In this document: piece by piece, positions 41,613-50,433 of the stretch | Layout: the number at the start of each line of letters is the position of its first letter | Position numbering within the stretch: position 1 is the stretch's first letter | Source of the DNA: Microvirga terrestris | GTDB lineage: Bacteria; Pseudomonadota; Alphaproteobacteria; Rhizobiales; Beijerinckiaceae | Length of the DNA stretch: 64,000 nucleotides | NCBI RefSeq assembly: GCF_015694425.1 | Contig: NZ_JADQDN010000001.1 | Coordinates: forward strand, 62,001-126,000 | Reading direction: 5' to 3' | Translations under genes and position numbers: made by a program | Notes under the pieces: model-generated | Seen by the model: only the letters and a program-made list of their open reading frames with translations | Databases searched by the model: none | Told to the model about the DNA's origin: nothing

Positions 41613-42097
41613 CGGCACTTCCCTGGAGGGCGAGCAGCATCGAGAGAGTCCAGAACGAACGGGGCAATCCAGGGCTGTTCCGGCAGGACACTGCAGGTGC
41701 TGGCATCACACCTCCGGCAAAGTTCATCCCGGCGACACGCTCGGTCGCGTCAAGGGCTCTGCCGTGCCCGTATGCGCAATCCCTCACCGCGACGCGCAGC
41801 GTCGCCGTTGCCTGTGGAACCAAGAGCGCTTCTCCCGACTGCCGACCCTCCGGGCCTGTTCTGTTGTTATTGTTATGGTGAAGGTATCTTGCCATCTGGG
41901 CGAAAGCAACCGGGTGGCATCGGGTCCGAAATTCGCTTTTTTGGCCGGGCTCGAGGATGCTCCATGAACGATGCCTGCCGCAGGCAGCAGTAAGCTATTG
42001 AACTCTCGCGTCCTCCAGGAGTTCAAGCTGATGTGCCGGGCTCACTCGTCTCCAGCAGTGGCCGGTTGAATGCCGTCACACCTGCAGAGAGAGCGCC
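41613..42097. other. 485-base divergent intergenic region, glp operon promoter side
   Basis: No supportable gene lies here. Open frames in it are Arg/Ser-rich shadows. It must hold the glp promoter (leftward) and the SDR promoter (rightward). A perfect GCGACGC-GCA-GCGTCGC hairpin lies at 41789-41805, and an unusual TTGTTATTGTTA tract is present near 41861-41880. Either could be a regulatory site, but I cannot assign a regulator. Confidence 0.5.
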
Positions 42098-42886
42098 ATG
42101 CCCGATACATCCAAGCCACTCGCCGTCGTCACCGGAGCCTCATCGGGCATCGGGTTTGAGCTTGCCAAGCTTTGCGCCCAGAACGGCTATGACCTTCTGA
42201 TTGCGGCCGATCAGGCGGCTATTCACAACGCGGCGAAGGAATTTCAAGCCCTTGGTGCTTCCGTCGATGCGGTTGAGGCCGACCTTGCCACCACCGAGGG
42301 GGTCGACAAGCTTTATGCAGCTCTGAATGGCCGGCCTGTCGCCGCACTCCTGGCCAATGCCGGCCATGGCCTCGGGCGTGCCTTCCTGGATCAGGACTTT
42401 GCCCAGGTGCGCCATGTGATCGACACGAACATCACTGGCACGATCTATCTCATCCAGAAGGTCGGACGCGATATGCGAACGCGCGGTGAGGGGCGCATCC
42501 TTATCACAGGATCCATTGCCGGCTTCATGCCGGGCTCGTTCCAGGCAGTCTATAACGGCACCAAGGCCTTCATCGATTCCTTCTCGTTCGCGCTCCGCAA
42601 CGAGCTGAAGGACACGGGCGTGACGGTGACCTGCCTGATGCCCGGCGCTACGGAGACAGAGTTCTTCGAGCGGGCGGGCATGGAAGACACCCAGGTCGGG
42701 CAGGATAAGAAGGACGATCCGGCCGATGTGGCCAAGACCGGCTTCGACGCCATGATGCGCGGCGATGGCGACGTGGTGAGCGGGTGGAAGAACAAGTTCA
42801 CCACCGTTCTGGCCTCCGTCACCCCGGCCGGCGTGCTGGCTGAGCAGCACCGCAAGATGGCCGAGCCCGGATCCGGGAAGAAGTGA
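42098..42886 (+). CDS. Short-chain dehydrogenase/reductase (SDR)
   Basis: This 262-aa NAD(P)-dependent SDR has the cofactor loop TGASSGIG near residue 13 and LLANAGHG in place of NNAG. The catalytic serine lies in ITGSIAG, and the Tyr-Lys pair is read as YNGTK. GAGAGAGCG precedes the ATG. It is followed 113 bases later by an FAD-linked oxidase on the same strand. The substrate is unknown. Confidence 0.9.
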   Translation: MPDTSKPLAVVTGASSGIGFELAKLCAQNGYDLLIAADQAAIHNAAKEFQALGASVDAVEADLATTEGVDKLYAALNGRPVAALLANAGHGLGRAFLDQDFAQVRHVIDTNITGTIYLIQKVGRDMRTRGEGRILITGSIAGFMPGSFQAVYNGTKAFIDSFSFALRNELKDTGVTVTCLMPGATETEFFERAGMEDTQVGQDKKDDPADVAKTGFDAMMRGDGDVVSGWKNKFTTVLASVTPAGVLAEQHRKMAEPGSGKK

Positions 42887-42999
42887 GCGCAACCCTGCTG
42901 CATTCACCCTGGCTCTCGTGGATACCGCGTTGACGATCCCGCCGCGATCCGTCAGGAGCGGTAATCGATGCCGTGAACGCACGGCTACGAGGACTTACC

Positions 43000-44388
43000 A
43001 TGACGATGTCGATGGATCTGCTGCAACGCCTGACGGGTCTTGTCGGACCGGCGGGCATCGTCACGGACCCTTCCGATCTTGAGCCCTATGCGGTGGACTG
43101 GCGCAAGCTCTTTCCGGGCAAGCCGGCTTGCGTGGTCCGTCCCTCATCGACCGAGCAGGTCGCCGGGATTGTGCAGATCTGCCGCGAGGCCGGGGTGGCC
43201 ATCGTGCCCCAGGGCGGCAATACGGGGCTCGCCGGCGGCGCGGTTCCGGATGCGTCCGGCACGCAGGTGGTCCTGTCCCTCAACCGCATGGCGGCCATCC
43301 GCCATGTGGATCCCGTGGGCCTGACGATCGAAGCGGAGGCCGGGTGCATCCTGAAAGTCGCGCAGGACGCCGCTTCTGCTGCCGGCCGGCTCCTGCCGAT
43401 CAGCCTGGCGGCGGAAGGCTCGGCCACCATTGGTGGTGTCGTGGCAGCCAATGCGGGCGGCGTGAACGTGCTGCGCTACGGCATGACCCGCAGCCTCGTG
43501 CTCGGCCTCGAAGTGGTGCTGCCGGACGGGACCATTGCCAACGGCCTGCGCCGGCTGCGCAAGGACAATGCGGGCTATGACTGGAAGCAACTCTTCATCG
43601 GCAGCGAGGGCACGCTCGGTATCGTGACCGCAGCGGTCTTGAGGCTCCTGCCGCGGCCGAAGCATGCCGTGACGGCGCTGCTTTCGGTGGCCGACCCCGC
43701 GGCCGCCCTGCGGCTCCTGGCGCTGGCTCAGGACGAATTGGGTGATCAGATCTCCGCTTTCGAGCTAATCTCGGCCACTTCCATGCAGCTTGTCGCCAAG
43801 CACGCCGGCCTGAAGGCTCCCATCGCGGAAGGCGAGTGGTTCGTGCTGATCGAGGCAGCCTCCAGCCTTGCCGGCCTTCGTGAAGCCGCCGAGACCATGC
43901 TGGGGGCAGCCTTCGAGCAGGAAATCGCCCTCGATGGCGTCATTGCCGAATCAGGCGCGCAGGCGGCCCAGCTCTGGGCCCTGCGCGAGCATGTGACGGA
44001 GTCGGAGGCGCGTGAGGGCAAGAGCGTCAAGCACGATGTCTCGGTGCCGCTCACGGAGGTGCCGCGGTTCCTGTCCGAGGCAGGCGAAGCGTTGGCTGCC
44101 GGAGCGCCTGGAACGCGTGTGAACGCCTTCGGGCATCTGGGCGATGGCAACATCCACTACAACATACTCGTTGGACCCGATCACGATGCAGGAGTCGTGA
44201 ATCGCATCGTGCACGACGTGGTGGCGGCCTTCGGCGGCAGCATCTCAGCTGAGCACGGCATCGGTCAGTACCGCGTCGGCGAACTCGCCCGCTATCGCGC
44301 TGCCACCGAGATGGAGCTGGCTCGCACAATCAAGAGGGCGCTCGATCCCGACAATCGGCTTAATCCGGGCAAGGTGCTCCTGCCCTAA
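43000..44388 (+). CDS. FAD-linked 2-hydroxyacid oxidase/dehydrogenase (GlcD / D-2-hydroxyglutarate dehydrogenase-like)
   Basis: This 462-aa flavoprotein oxidises a D-2-hydroxy acid. The PCMH-type FAD-binding domain has PQGGNTGLAGGAVP and GSEGTLGIVTA. The C-terminal FAD-oxidase domain has GHLGDGNIHYN, with the metal/substrate histidines, and SAEHGIG. This pattern fits D-lactate, glycolate (GlcD) or D-2-hydroxyglutarate dehydrogenases; I cannot choose among them. ATG 43000 has an AGGA 6 bases upstream; an in-frame GTG at 42973 is less likely. Its stop overlaps that of the convergent AhpD-like gene by 4 bases. Confidence 0.92.
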   Translation: MTMSMDLLQRLTGLVGPAGIVTDPSDLEPYAVDWRKLFPGKPACVVRPSSTEQVAGIVQICREAGVAIVPQGGNTGLAGGAVPDASGTQVVLSLNRMAAIRHVDPVGLTIEAEAGCILKVAQDAASAAGRLLPISLAAEGSATIGGVVAANAGGVNVLRYGMTRSLVLGLEVVLPDGTIANGLRRLRKDNAGYDWKQLFIGSEGTLGIVTAAVLRLLPRPKHAVTALLSVADPAAALRLLALAQDELGDQISAFELISATSMQLVAKHAGLKAPIAEGEWFVLIEAASSLAGLREAAETMLGAAFEQEIALDGVIAESGAQAAQLWALREHVTESEAREGKSVKHDVSVPLTEVPRFLSEAGEALAAGAPGTRVNAFGHLGDGNIHYNILVGPDHDAGVVNRIVHDVVAAFGGSISAEHGIGQYRVGELARYRAATEMELARTIKRALDPDNRLNPGKVLLP

Positions 44389-44969
44389 GCCTGCTTTTCG
44401 ACACGGCCGAGCATGTAGAACTCGTCGTTCGGCCGCATGTTGCTGACATTGGCAAGGCGGTTCGACATGGCGAAGAAGGCGGCGATCGCCGCAATGTCCC
44501 ACACGTCTTCCTCGCTGAAGCCGTGGGCGCTGAGCGCCGCAATGTCCGCGTCACCCACGGTGTGAGCCTCGAGAGCGACCATCATGGCAAAATCGAGCAT
44601 CGCCCTCTGCCGGGGCGTGATGTCCGCCTTGCGGTAGTTAACCGCGACCTGATCGGCGATCAGCGGGTTCTTGGCGCGGATGCGCAGGATGGCCCCATGG
44701 GCAATGACGCAATACTGGCATTGGTTGGCGTTGCTGGTGGCCACCACGATCATCTCGCGCTCGGCTTTGGTGACATTGCCGGGCTTGTCCATCAGGGCAT
44801 CATGATATGCGAAGAAGGCGCGGAACTCGTCCGGACGGCGGGCTAGCACGAGGAAAACGTTCGGCACGAAGCCGGACTTCTCCTGAACGGCCAGGATGCG
44901 CGAGCGGATATCCTCCGGCAGATCGGCGATCTCGGGAACAGGAAAACGACTGATCGGCGGCTGGCTCAC
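44385..44969 (-). CDS. AhpD-like peroxidase-related enzyme (carboxymuconolactone decarboxylase family)
   Basis: This 194-aa all-helical protein has the redox Cys84-x-x-Cys87 and His91 in QCQYCVIAH, preceded by the EREMIVVATS helix with a proton-relay glutamate. These are the AhpD-type active-site features, so an alkylhydroperoxidase-like disulfide reductase role is likely. The start is a GTG at 44967-44969, with AGAGG 6 bases upstream and a proline-rich N-terminus (SQPPISRFPVPE). The open frame to 45086 lacks homology. Confidence 0.9.
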   Translation of the reverse strand: MSQPPISRFPVPEIADLPEDIRSRILAVQEKSGFVPNVFLVLARRPDEFRAFFAYHDALMDKPGNVTKAEREMIVVATSNANQCQYCVIAHGAILRIRAKNPLIADQVAVNYRKADITPRQRAMLDFAMMVALEAHTVGDADIAALSAHGFSEEDVWDIAAIAAFFAMSNRLANVSNMRPNDEFYMLGRVEKQA

Positions 44970-45088
44970 GGGACACCTCTTCGTGATGGGCTCCTCCGGA
45001 GGGCGTTTTCCAGAGGCTTCTTGCCAGATCGAGCTTATTCGGGTTGGATTCGGTAAACAACGTGTCCTGACTTTCAAGGAGAGCATCC

Positions 45089-45889
45089 ATGAGCGCCCAG
45101 CAGGCCTTGTCCGGTGAGAGCATCCTGCTGCGCGAGGAGCAGGGCGGAGTCGTCACGCTCACCCTCAATCGTCCGGCCCAGTTCAATGCTCTGTCCGAGG
45201 AGATGCTATCGGCTCTCCAGGAGGCGCTCGATGACCTGAAGCAGGATGAGGCGGTCCGCTGCGTCGTCATCGCGGCATCGGGTAAGGCTTTCTGCGCCGG
45301 TCACGACCTCAAGCAGATGCGCGCCAATCCGCGCCAGGATTATTACGATGCCCTGTTCGCCCAGTGCAGCCAGGTCATGCAGGCCATCGTGAACCTACCC
45401 GTCCCGGTGATCGCCCGCGTGCATGGCATGGCGACGGCCGCCGGTTGCCAGCTGGTGGCCTCCTGCGATCTAGCTGTTGCAGCCGAGAGCGTGACCTTCG
45501 CGGTCTCCGGCATCAATGTCGGCCTCTTCTGTTCCACGCCGGCCGTGGCCCTCTCGCGCAACGTCTCGCCGAAGCATGCCTTCGATATGCTGGTGACGGG
45601 CCGCTTCATCTCATCGGCAGAGGCCCTGTCCTTCGGGCTCGTCAGCCGCGTGGCGCCGGATGCTGAGCTCGACGAAGCTGTTGAAGCACTGACGGAAAGC
45701 ATTTGTGCGAAAAGCCCCGTGGCCATCCGCACAGGCAAGGCCATGTTCGGCCGTCAGCGTTCCATGGGGCTGGAGGAGGCTTATGCTTATGCGGGCAACA
45801 TCATGGCCTGCAACATGATGGCCGAAGATGCCGCGGAAGGCATCGATGCCTTCATCGAAAAGCGCAAGCCGGTGTGGAAGGGGCGCTAA
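45089..45889 (+). CDS. Enoyl-CoA hydratase/isomerase family protein (ECHDC3-like)
   Basis: This 266-aa crotonase-fold enzyme has the oxyanion-hole segments GKAFCAGHDLKQM and HGMATAAGCQLVASCDLA. The second catalytic glutamate of classical hydratases is not obvious (GLFCSTPAVALSR), which fits the ECHDC3-like subgroup. It probably acts on acyl-CoA thioesters in fatty-acid metabolism. A good AAGGAG precedes the ATG. It converges on the acyl-CoA ligase with a 4-base gap between stops. Confidence 0.92.
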   Translation: MSAQQALSGESILLREEQGGVVTLTLNRPAQFNALSEEMLSALQEALDDLKQDEAVRCVVIAASGKAFCAGHDLKQMRANPRQDYYDALFAQCSQVMQAIVNLPVPVIARVHGMATAAGCQLVASCDLAVAAESVTFAVSGINVGLFCSTPAVALSRNVSPKHAFDMLVTGRFISSAEALSFGLVSRVAPDAELDEAVEALTESICAKSPVAIRTGKAMFGRQRSMGLEEAYAYAGNIMACNMMAEDAAEGIDAFIEKRKPVWKGR

Positions 45890-45893
45890 CCCC

Positions 45894-47534
45894 TCAGCCA
45901 GCGGCCTTGTAGGCCCGGGCCATCTCGCGCAACTGGAACTTCTGGATCTTGCCCGTTGAGGTCTTGGGTAGTTCCGTGAAGATCACCGTGCGCGGACACT
46001 TGTAGGACGCGAGGTTCTGGCGGCACCAAGCGATGATGTCCTCAGGCGTTACTGATTGGTCGGGTTTGAGCTCCACGAAGGCGCAGGGCGTCTCGCCCCA
46101 TTTCTCGTCGGGCATGGCTACGACAGCGGCCGCCTGAATGGCCGGGTGCTTGTAGAGCGCATCCTCCACCTCGATGGATGAAATATTCTCTCCGCCCGAG
46201 ATGATGATGTCCTTCGACCGGTCCTTCAGCTGCACATAGCCGTCCGGATATTTCACACCGAGATCGCCGGAATGGAACCACCCGCCCTCGAAGGCCTTGG
46301 CGGTGCCGGCAGGGTTCTTGAGGTAGCCCTTCATCACCACGTTGCCGCGGAACATCACCTCGCCGAGCGTCTGCCCGTCCGCCGGAACGGAATGCAGGGT
46401 CTCGGGGTCGAGCACATCGAGGGCTTCGAGGACCGGATAGCGCACGCCCTGACGCGCCTTCTTCGCTGCGTACTGGCCTGCATCGAGTTCGTCCCACTCC
46501 TGCTGCCACTCGTTGACGACGGCAGGACCGTAGACTTCCGTCAGGCCGTAGACATGGGTGACGTCGAAGCCGGCAGTCTTCATGGCGGCGAGCACCGCCT
46601 CCGGTGGCGGGGCTGCCGCGGTCATGAACCTCACCGTATGCGGCACTGGCCGTTTCTCGCTGTCGGCTGCATTGAGCAATGTCGACATAACGATGGGTGC
46701 GCCGCACAGATGCGTGACCTTGTGGTCGGCAAGCGCATCGTAGACAGGTTTGGCCCGCACGGCGCGCAGGCACACATGAGTGCCGGCCACTATGGAGAGC
46801 GACCAAGGAAAGCACCAGCCGTTGCAGTGGAACATTGGCAGGGTCCAGAGATAGACTGGGTGCTGGCCTATGCCGCCCGTGATGATGTTGCCCATGGCGA
46901 GCAGATAGGCGCCGCGATGGTGATAGACGACGCCCTTCGGATCGCCCGTGGTGCCGGAGGTGTAGTTCAAGGTGATGGCGTCCCACTCGTCCTGCGGCGG
47001 GCTCCAAGCGAAGTTCGGATCGCCCTGGCTCAGGAGTTCTTGGTACTCCATGCCGCCGAGGCGCTCGCCTGGACCGGTGAATTCCGGATCATCGTAGTCG
47101 ATCACCAGAGGCTTGTTCGTGCTCAGCTCAAGGGCGGCTTTGATGGTGGCGGAGAATTCCCGATCTGTGATCAGAACCTTGGCCTCGCTGTGCTCCAGGC
47201 AGAAGGCGATGATCTTCGCGTCGAGGCGGGTGTTGAGGGTGTTGAGCACGGCGCCTGCCATCGGCACGCCGTAGTGGCATTCGAGCATGGCCGGCGTGTT
47301 CGGCAGCATCACCGACACCGTGTCGCCTCGTCCGATGCCGCGCTGGGCCAAGGCTGAGGCGAGGCGCCGTGCGCGTGCATAGAGGTCGCGGTAGGTGCGC
47401 TTCAGGGGGCCATGGATCACGGCGATCCGATCCGGATGCACACCGGCCGCCCGCTCCAGAAAGCTGAGGGGTGTCAGCGGCTGGTAGTTCGCCGGGTTCT
47501 TGTCGAGATCGGTGTCGTAGATGCTCGGAGCCAC
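45894..47534 (-). CDS. Acyl-CoA synthetase (AMP-forming), DmdB/medium-chain type
   Basis: This 546-aa adenylate-forming ligase activates carboxylic acids to CoA esters. The P-loop is YTSGTTGDPKGVVYHHRG, followed by YGLTEVYGP and the hinge block GWFHSGDLGVKYPDGYVQLKDRSKD. The catalytic lysine is near the C-terminus in PKTSTGKIQKFQLRE. The length and N-terminal LTPLSFLERAAGVHPD resemble medium-chain or methylthiopropionate-CoA ligases. It is next to an enoyl-CoA hydratase, suggesting short/medium-chain acid breakdown. Confidence 0.93.
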   Translation of the reverse strand: MAPSIYDTDLDKNPANYQPLTPLSFLERAAGVHPDRIAVIHGPLKRTYRDLYARARRLASALAQRGIGRGDTVSVMLPNTPAMLECHYGVPMAGAVLNTLNTRLDAKIIAFCLEHSEAKVLITDREFSATIKAALELSTNKPLVIDYDDPEFTGPGERLGGMEYQELLSQGDPNFAWSPPQDEWDAITLNYTSGTTGDPKGVVYHHRGAYLLAMGNIITGGIGQHPVYLWTLPMFHCNGWCFPWSLSIVAGTHVCLRAVRAKPVYDALADHKVTHLCGAPIVMSTLLNAADSEKRPVPHTVRFMTAAAPPPEAVLAAMKTAGFDVTHVYGLTEVYGPAVVNEWQQEWDELDAGQYAAKKARQGVRYPVLEALDVLDPETLHSVPADGQTLGEVMFRGNVVMKGYLKNPAGTAKAFEGGWFHSGDLGVKYPDGYVQLKDRSKDIIISGGENISSIEVEDALYKHPAIQAAAVVAMPDEKWGETPCAFVELKPDQSVTPEDIIAWCRQNLASYKCPRTVIFTELPKTSTGKIQKFQLREMARAYKAAG

Positions 47535-47551
47535 GTCTGGTCCTCCCCCTT

Positions 47552-47618
47552 AGAGCATCGTGCGGACCCGGCGGGCCGCGCAAGCGAAAAGTGGATCCGG
47601 TTTTCCGCACGATGCTCC
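47552..47618. repeat. Palindromic intergenic repeat, copy 2 (long arms)
   Basis: GAGCATCGTGCGGA (47553-47566) and its exact complement (47604-47617) form a 14-bp inverted repeat. The interior contains AAAAGTGGATCCGG. It shares the AGCATCG start and AAAAGTGG core with the copies at 1856 and 47631. I recall this kind of repeat as very common between genes of Hyphomicrobiales. Confidence 0.8.
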
Positions 47619-47630
47619 ATCCAAGAAGAA

Positions 47631-47680
47631 AGCATCGAGTTCGACCCCAAAAGTGCAAGTCCACTTTTGGGTCCGATGCT
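47631..47680. repeat. Palindromic intergenic repeat, copy 3
   Basis: AGCATCG at 47631 pairs with CGATGCT at its right end, and CCAAAAGTG with CACTTTTGG inside. Bases 47661-47680 are the exact reverse complement of 1858-1877. With copy 2 it fills much of the gap between the acyl-CoA ligase and the eda/kdgK pair. Confidence 0.8.
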
Positions 47681-47743
47681 TTGGACATGAGTATCGCCAC
47701 GGGGGAGGGGCCTGACAATCCTACCAAATGTCAGGCAAGCGGC

Positions 47744-48409
47744 TCACGCTTGTGCTGCTGCAACGGCCTTCTGGGCTTTCGCCGTGATCACATCCCAGGC
47801 CTGGGCGCGAATGTCGGCGGTTGAGCAGATCCATGAGCCGCCGACCGCCACCACATTGGGCAAGGCAAGCCAGTCCTTGGCGTTCTTCTCGTCAATGCCG
47901 CCCGTGGGGCAGAACCGCGCTTGCGGGAACGGTCCTGCAAGAGCCTTCAAGGCAGGAATGCCGCCTGCTGCAACGGCGGGGAAGAATTTGACGGTCTTGA
48001 AGCCATGGGTCAGGGCCATCATCAGTTCGGACGCCGTAGCAATGCCGGGGATGAACGGCAGCTCGCTTCGGGATGCTGCATCGAGCAGGTCCGGCGTGGC
48101 TCCGGGGCTCAGGGCATAGCGGGCACCGAGACCTTGAGCCCGCTCCAGGTCTTTGGGCGTCAACACTGTGCCGATGCCCACGATGGCTTCCGGCACATCC
48201 CGAATGATGGCGGCCGCGGCATCGGCGGCTGCCGGTGTGCGCAAAGTGATCTCAAGGAGGCGCAGCCCGCCTGCCACGAGGGCCTGGGCGAGAGGAACCG
48301 CATCCTCCACACGCTCCAGGGTGATGACCGGAACGACGGGCCCGGAGCGGAGCAGATCGGCAAGCTGCCGGTCGCGGGAAACAGCGAGAGCTGACAGATC
48401 TTGGGTCAT
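47744..48409 (-). CDS. eda: 2-dehydro-3-deoxy-phosphogluconate aldolase (KDPG/KHG aldolase)
   Basis: This 221-aa class I aldolase of the Entner-Doudoroff pathway splits KDPG to pyruvate and glyceraldehyde-3-phosphate. The Schiff-base Lys141 lies in FKTVKFFPA, the acid/base Glu53 in LLEITLRTP, and the phosphate loop is FCPTGGID. It is 24 bases downstream of kdgK on the same strand, forming a KDG-utilisation operon. Confidence 0.94.
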   Translation of the reverse strand: MTQDLSALAVSRDRQLADLLRSGPVVPVITLERVEDAVPLAQALVAGGLRLLEITLRTPAAADAAAAIIRDVPEAIVGIGTVLTPKDLERAQGLGARYALSPGATPDLLDAASRSELPFIPGIATASELMMALTHGFKTVKFFPAVAAGGIPALKALAGPFPQARFCPTGGIDEKNAKDWLALPNVVAVGGSWICSTADIRAQAWDVITAKAQKAVAAAQA

Positions 48410-48433
48410 CCGAGGATCTCCTTGAGCTTTGTG

Positions 48434-49336
48434 TTATGGGTTCGGCATGGCATCGCGAGGAATGATCGCACCGCGATAGCGAACCACCTGTCCGGCGAGG
48501 CGATGTCCTGCCTGGGCCGCCTCCTCAGGGCCTTGTCCCAAAAGGCGTGCGTGCAGATAGGCGGCCGCGAAGCTGTCGCCGGCTGCGGTCGTGTCGACCA
48601 CGTCGTCTACAGGTGTGCCCGGAACGACAATCTCCCGGCCCTGCAACACAACCCGGCAGGTCAGGTCAGGATATTTGAGGACGATCTCCGCCCTGTCCGA
48701 GAAGGCCAGCAACTCCTTCACGCCAGTTTCTCCAAACAGGAGATCGAGGTCTTCCGTCGAGGCGAGAACGATATCGGCGCATGTGAAAGCCTGCCGGAAG
48801 GCCTTTCGCGCAATCTCCTGATCGGGCCATCCCCGCGGGCGGAAATTGGTGTCGAAGGCCACGCGCTTTCCAGCTGAGCGCACCTCGCGCAGGGCTTCAA
48901 ACAAACGTCTGCGTCCTTCATCTCCGTAGAGGGATAGCGAGATACCCGAGAAATAAATCAGGTCGTCGCCGGCGAGGGAGGCGATGATCGTGCGGGCCTC
49001 GGGAGCCTGGAAGAGTAGGCGGGCGGCCGCGGTCTCGCGCCAATACGAGAACCGGCGTTCGCCTTTGGCATCCGTCTGGATGATGTAGAGGCCGGGCAGG
49101 CGGCCGGGCAAGCGCAGTACGCGGCTCGTGCCCACGCCCTCCGCGGCCCAGGCGGCGATCAGCTCGTCGCTCCAGCTGTCGTCTCCGAGGGCGGTGACGT
49201 AATCCACCTGTGTGCCGAGGCGGGCGAGATAGACGGCCGTGTTGAGGGTATCCCCGCCGAAGCTGCGGGACAGCCTACCATCGGCCTCCTCCCGAAGCTC
49301 GATCATGCATTCCCCAATGCAGGCGACCCGTGTCAT
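48434..49336 (-). CDS. kdgK: 2-keto-3-deoxygluconate kinase (PfkB family)
   Basis: This 300-aa sugar kinase phosphorylates 2-keto-3-deoxygluconate to KDPG for Eda. PfkB hallmarks are the N-terminal GECMIELRE and FGGDTLNTAVYLARLG substrate motifs and the C-terminal DTTAAGDSFAAAYL, with the catalytic aspartate in the anion hole. ATG 49336 begins at MTRVACIGE; an upstream in-frame ATG (MEQRHGES) is possible. The assignment as KDG kinase rather than another PfkB kinase rests on adjacent eda. Confidence 0.88.
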   Translation of the reverse strand: MTRVACIGECMIELREEADGRLSRSFGGDTLNTAVYLARLGTQVDYVTALGDDSWSDELIAAWAAEGVGTSRVLRLPGRLPGLYIIQTDAKGERRFSYWRETAAARLLFQAPEARTIIASLAGDDLIYFSGISLSLYGDEGRRRLFEALREVRSAGKRVAFDTNFRPRGWPDQEIARKAFRQAFTCADIVLASTEDLDLLFGETGVKELLAFSDRAEIVLKYPDLTCRVVLQGREIVVPGTPVDDVVDTTAAGDSFAAAYLHARLLGQGPEEAAQAGHRLAGQVVRYRGAIIPRDAMPNP

Positions 49337-49755
49337 GCTTTCACCGTGGCGTTGCTCCATCCCGCTTGGGAATATGATGGGACGATGCGCTTTGTCGATC
49401 CGAATATTGCAGTCATTCGCCTGGCCCATCGAAGAAAGGGGATCAAGCCGTTCACGACATCCGAGGCCGTATAGTGGCGGCAAGAACTTGCTCCGATGCC
49501 TAACGCGATCTCACACTGATTCTCTGGCAAGTCGTAGGCCTCGCTGGAACTCATCCAAAGTCGAGAGCGATCTGCCGCGCAACGAAGCGGGGCCTATGAA
49601 TGAAAGGCAGCATTCAGGCAGTCTTTGAGCGGATATGGGCAAGTATCCCTTGTCTATTGTGCGTAAAACGGACTTTACCACTTTAATTCCTGGCTGAACG
49701 CGCTAATGAGGAACTGCTGTCTTATGCATTCACCGTCGAAAACAAGGAGTTCCTG
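49337..49755. other. 419-base intergenic region upstream of HU-like gene
   Basis: No gene is supported. Short open frames here lack Shine-Dalgarno sequences and have random composition. The right-hand part (about 49640-49740) is AT-rich and likely holds the HU-like promoter. The left part holds the kdgK promoter. Confidence 0.5.
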
Positions 49756-50232
49756 ATGGCCAAGACTGCAACCAAAGTTTCCAAGAAGGCCCCGGCCAAG
49801 AAGGCTGCGGCGCCGAAGGCTGCAGCAAAGGCAACGTCGAAGACCGCAAAGGCGCCCGCCAAGGCTGCCGGCAAAGCGGCTGCGACCAAGGCTGCAAGCA
49901 AGACCTCGAAGGCATCCGTGAAGAAGACCGCGAAGGCTTCGGCCTCGTCCGCTTCCCCGATCCTGACGCTGCGCAACATTGCCGATCGTCTCTCCGAGAT
50001 GCATGAGGTTCCCAAGCGCCAGGCCAACGAGATGTTGACCCAGGTGGTCGAGATGATCGCCAAGAGCCTGAAGAAGGGCGACAAGATCCGCCTGTCCGGC
50101 CTCGGCATCCTGCAGGTGCGCAAGCGCGCTGCCCGCATGGGCCGCAATCCCCAGACCGGCGAGCCCGTGAAGATCAAGGCCTCGAAGAAGATCGCCTTCC
50201 GCGCGGCCAAGGATCTCAAGGACTCCATCTGA
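49756..50232 (+). CDS. HU-family DNA-binding protein with N-terminal histone-H1-like tail
   Basis: This 158-aa nucleoid protein has two parts. Residues 1-66 are almost only Lys, Ala, Ser and Thr, in AAKAT/APAKA-type repeats like the C-terminal tails of histone H1 or bacterial HctB/AlgP. Residues 67-158 are an HU/IHF domain with GDKIRLSGLG and the beta-arm GRNPQTGEPVKIKASKKIAF. The tail would add strong nonspecific DNA binding and compaction. AAGGAG precedes the ATG and a strong terminator follows, so it is monocistronic. It is longer than ordinary HU (about 90 aa) by the whole tail. Confidence 0.93.
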   Translation: MAKTATKVSKKAPAKKAAAPKAAAKATSKTAKAPAKAAGKAAATKAASKTSKASVKKTAKASASSASPILTLRNIADRLSEMHEVPKRQANEMLTQVVEMIAKSLKKGDKIRLSGLGILQVRKRAARMGRNPQTGEPVKIKASKKIAFRAAKDLKDSI

Positions 50233-50290
50233 GCGACCTCAGGCGGCAGAGGGCAAAAGCCTTCAACCGCAGAAGGCGCCGGGTCTCTAC

Positions 50291-50322
50291 AAAAGCAAGG
50301 CGGGAAACTGCCTTGCTTTTTT
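50291..50322 (+). terminator. Rho-independent terminator of the HU-like gene
   Basis: AAAAGCAAGGC (50291-50301) pairs with GCCTTGCTTTT (50310-50320) around an 8-base loop and continues into further T residues. It is about 60 bases after the stop codon. Confidence 0.93.
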
Positions 50323-50433
50323 GTTGGCTCACGCCTGAAGGAGCATGGCCTCCCTGGATGCGCCCTCCAATAAAGGACGCATCGCATATGGCGTTCAGGT
50401 GGATCCTTGACTGACCAGCCCTAGAACAGGGTC

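Noticed and set aside
42031-42069. 12-codon leader-like ORF (MCRAHSSPAVAG) with AGGAG upstream of the SDR gene
   Set aside because: The Shine-Dalgarno is acceptable, but the peptide has no run of a regulatory amino acid and no attenuator hairpin follows, so a leader-peptide role is not supported.
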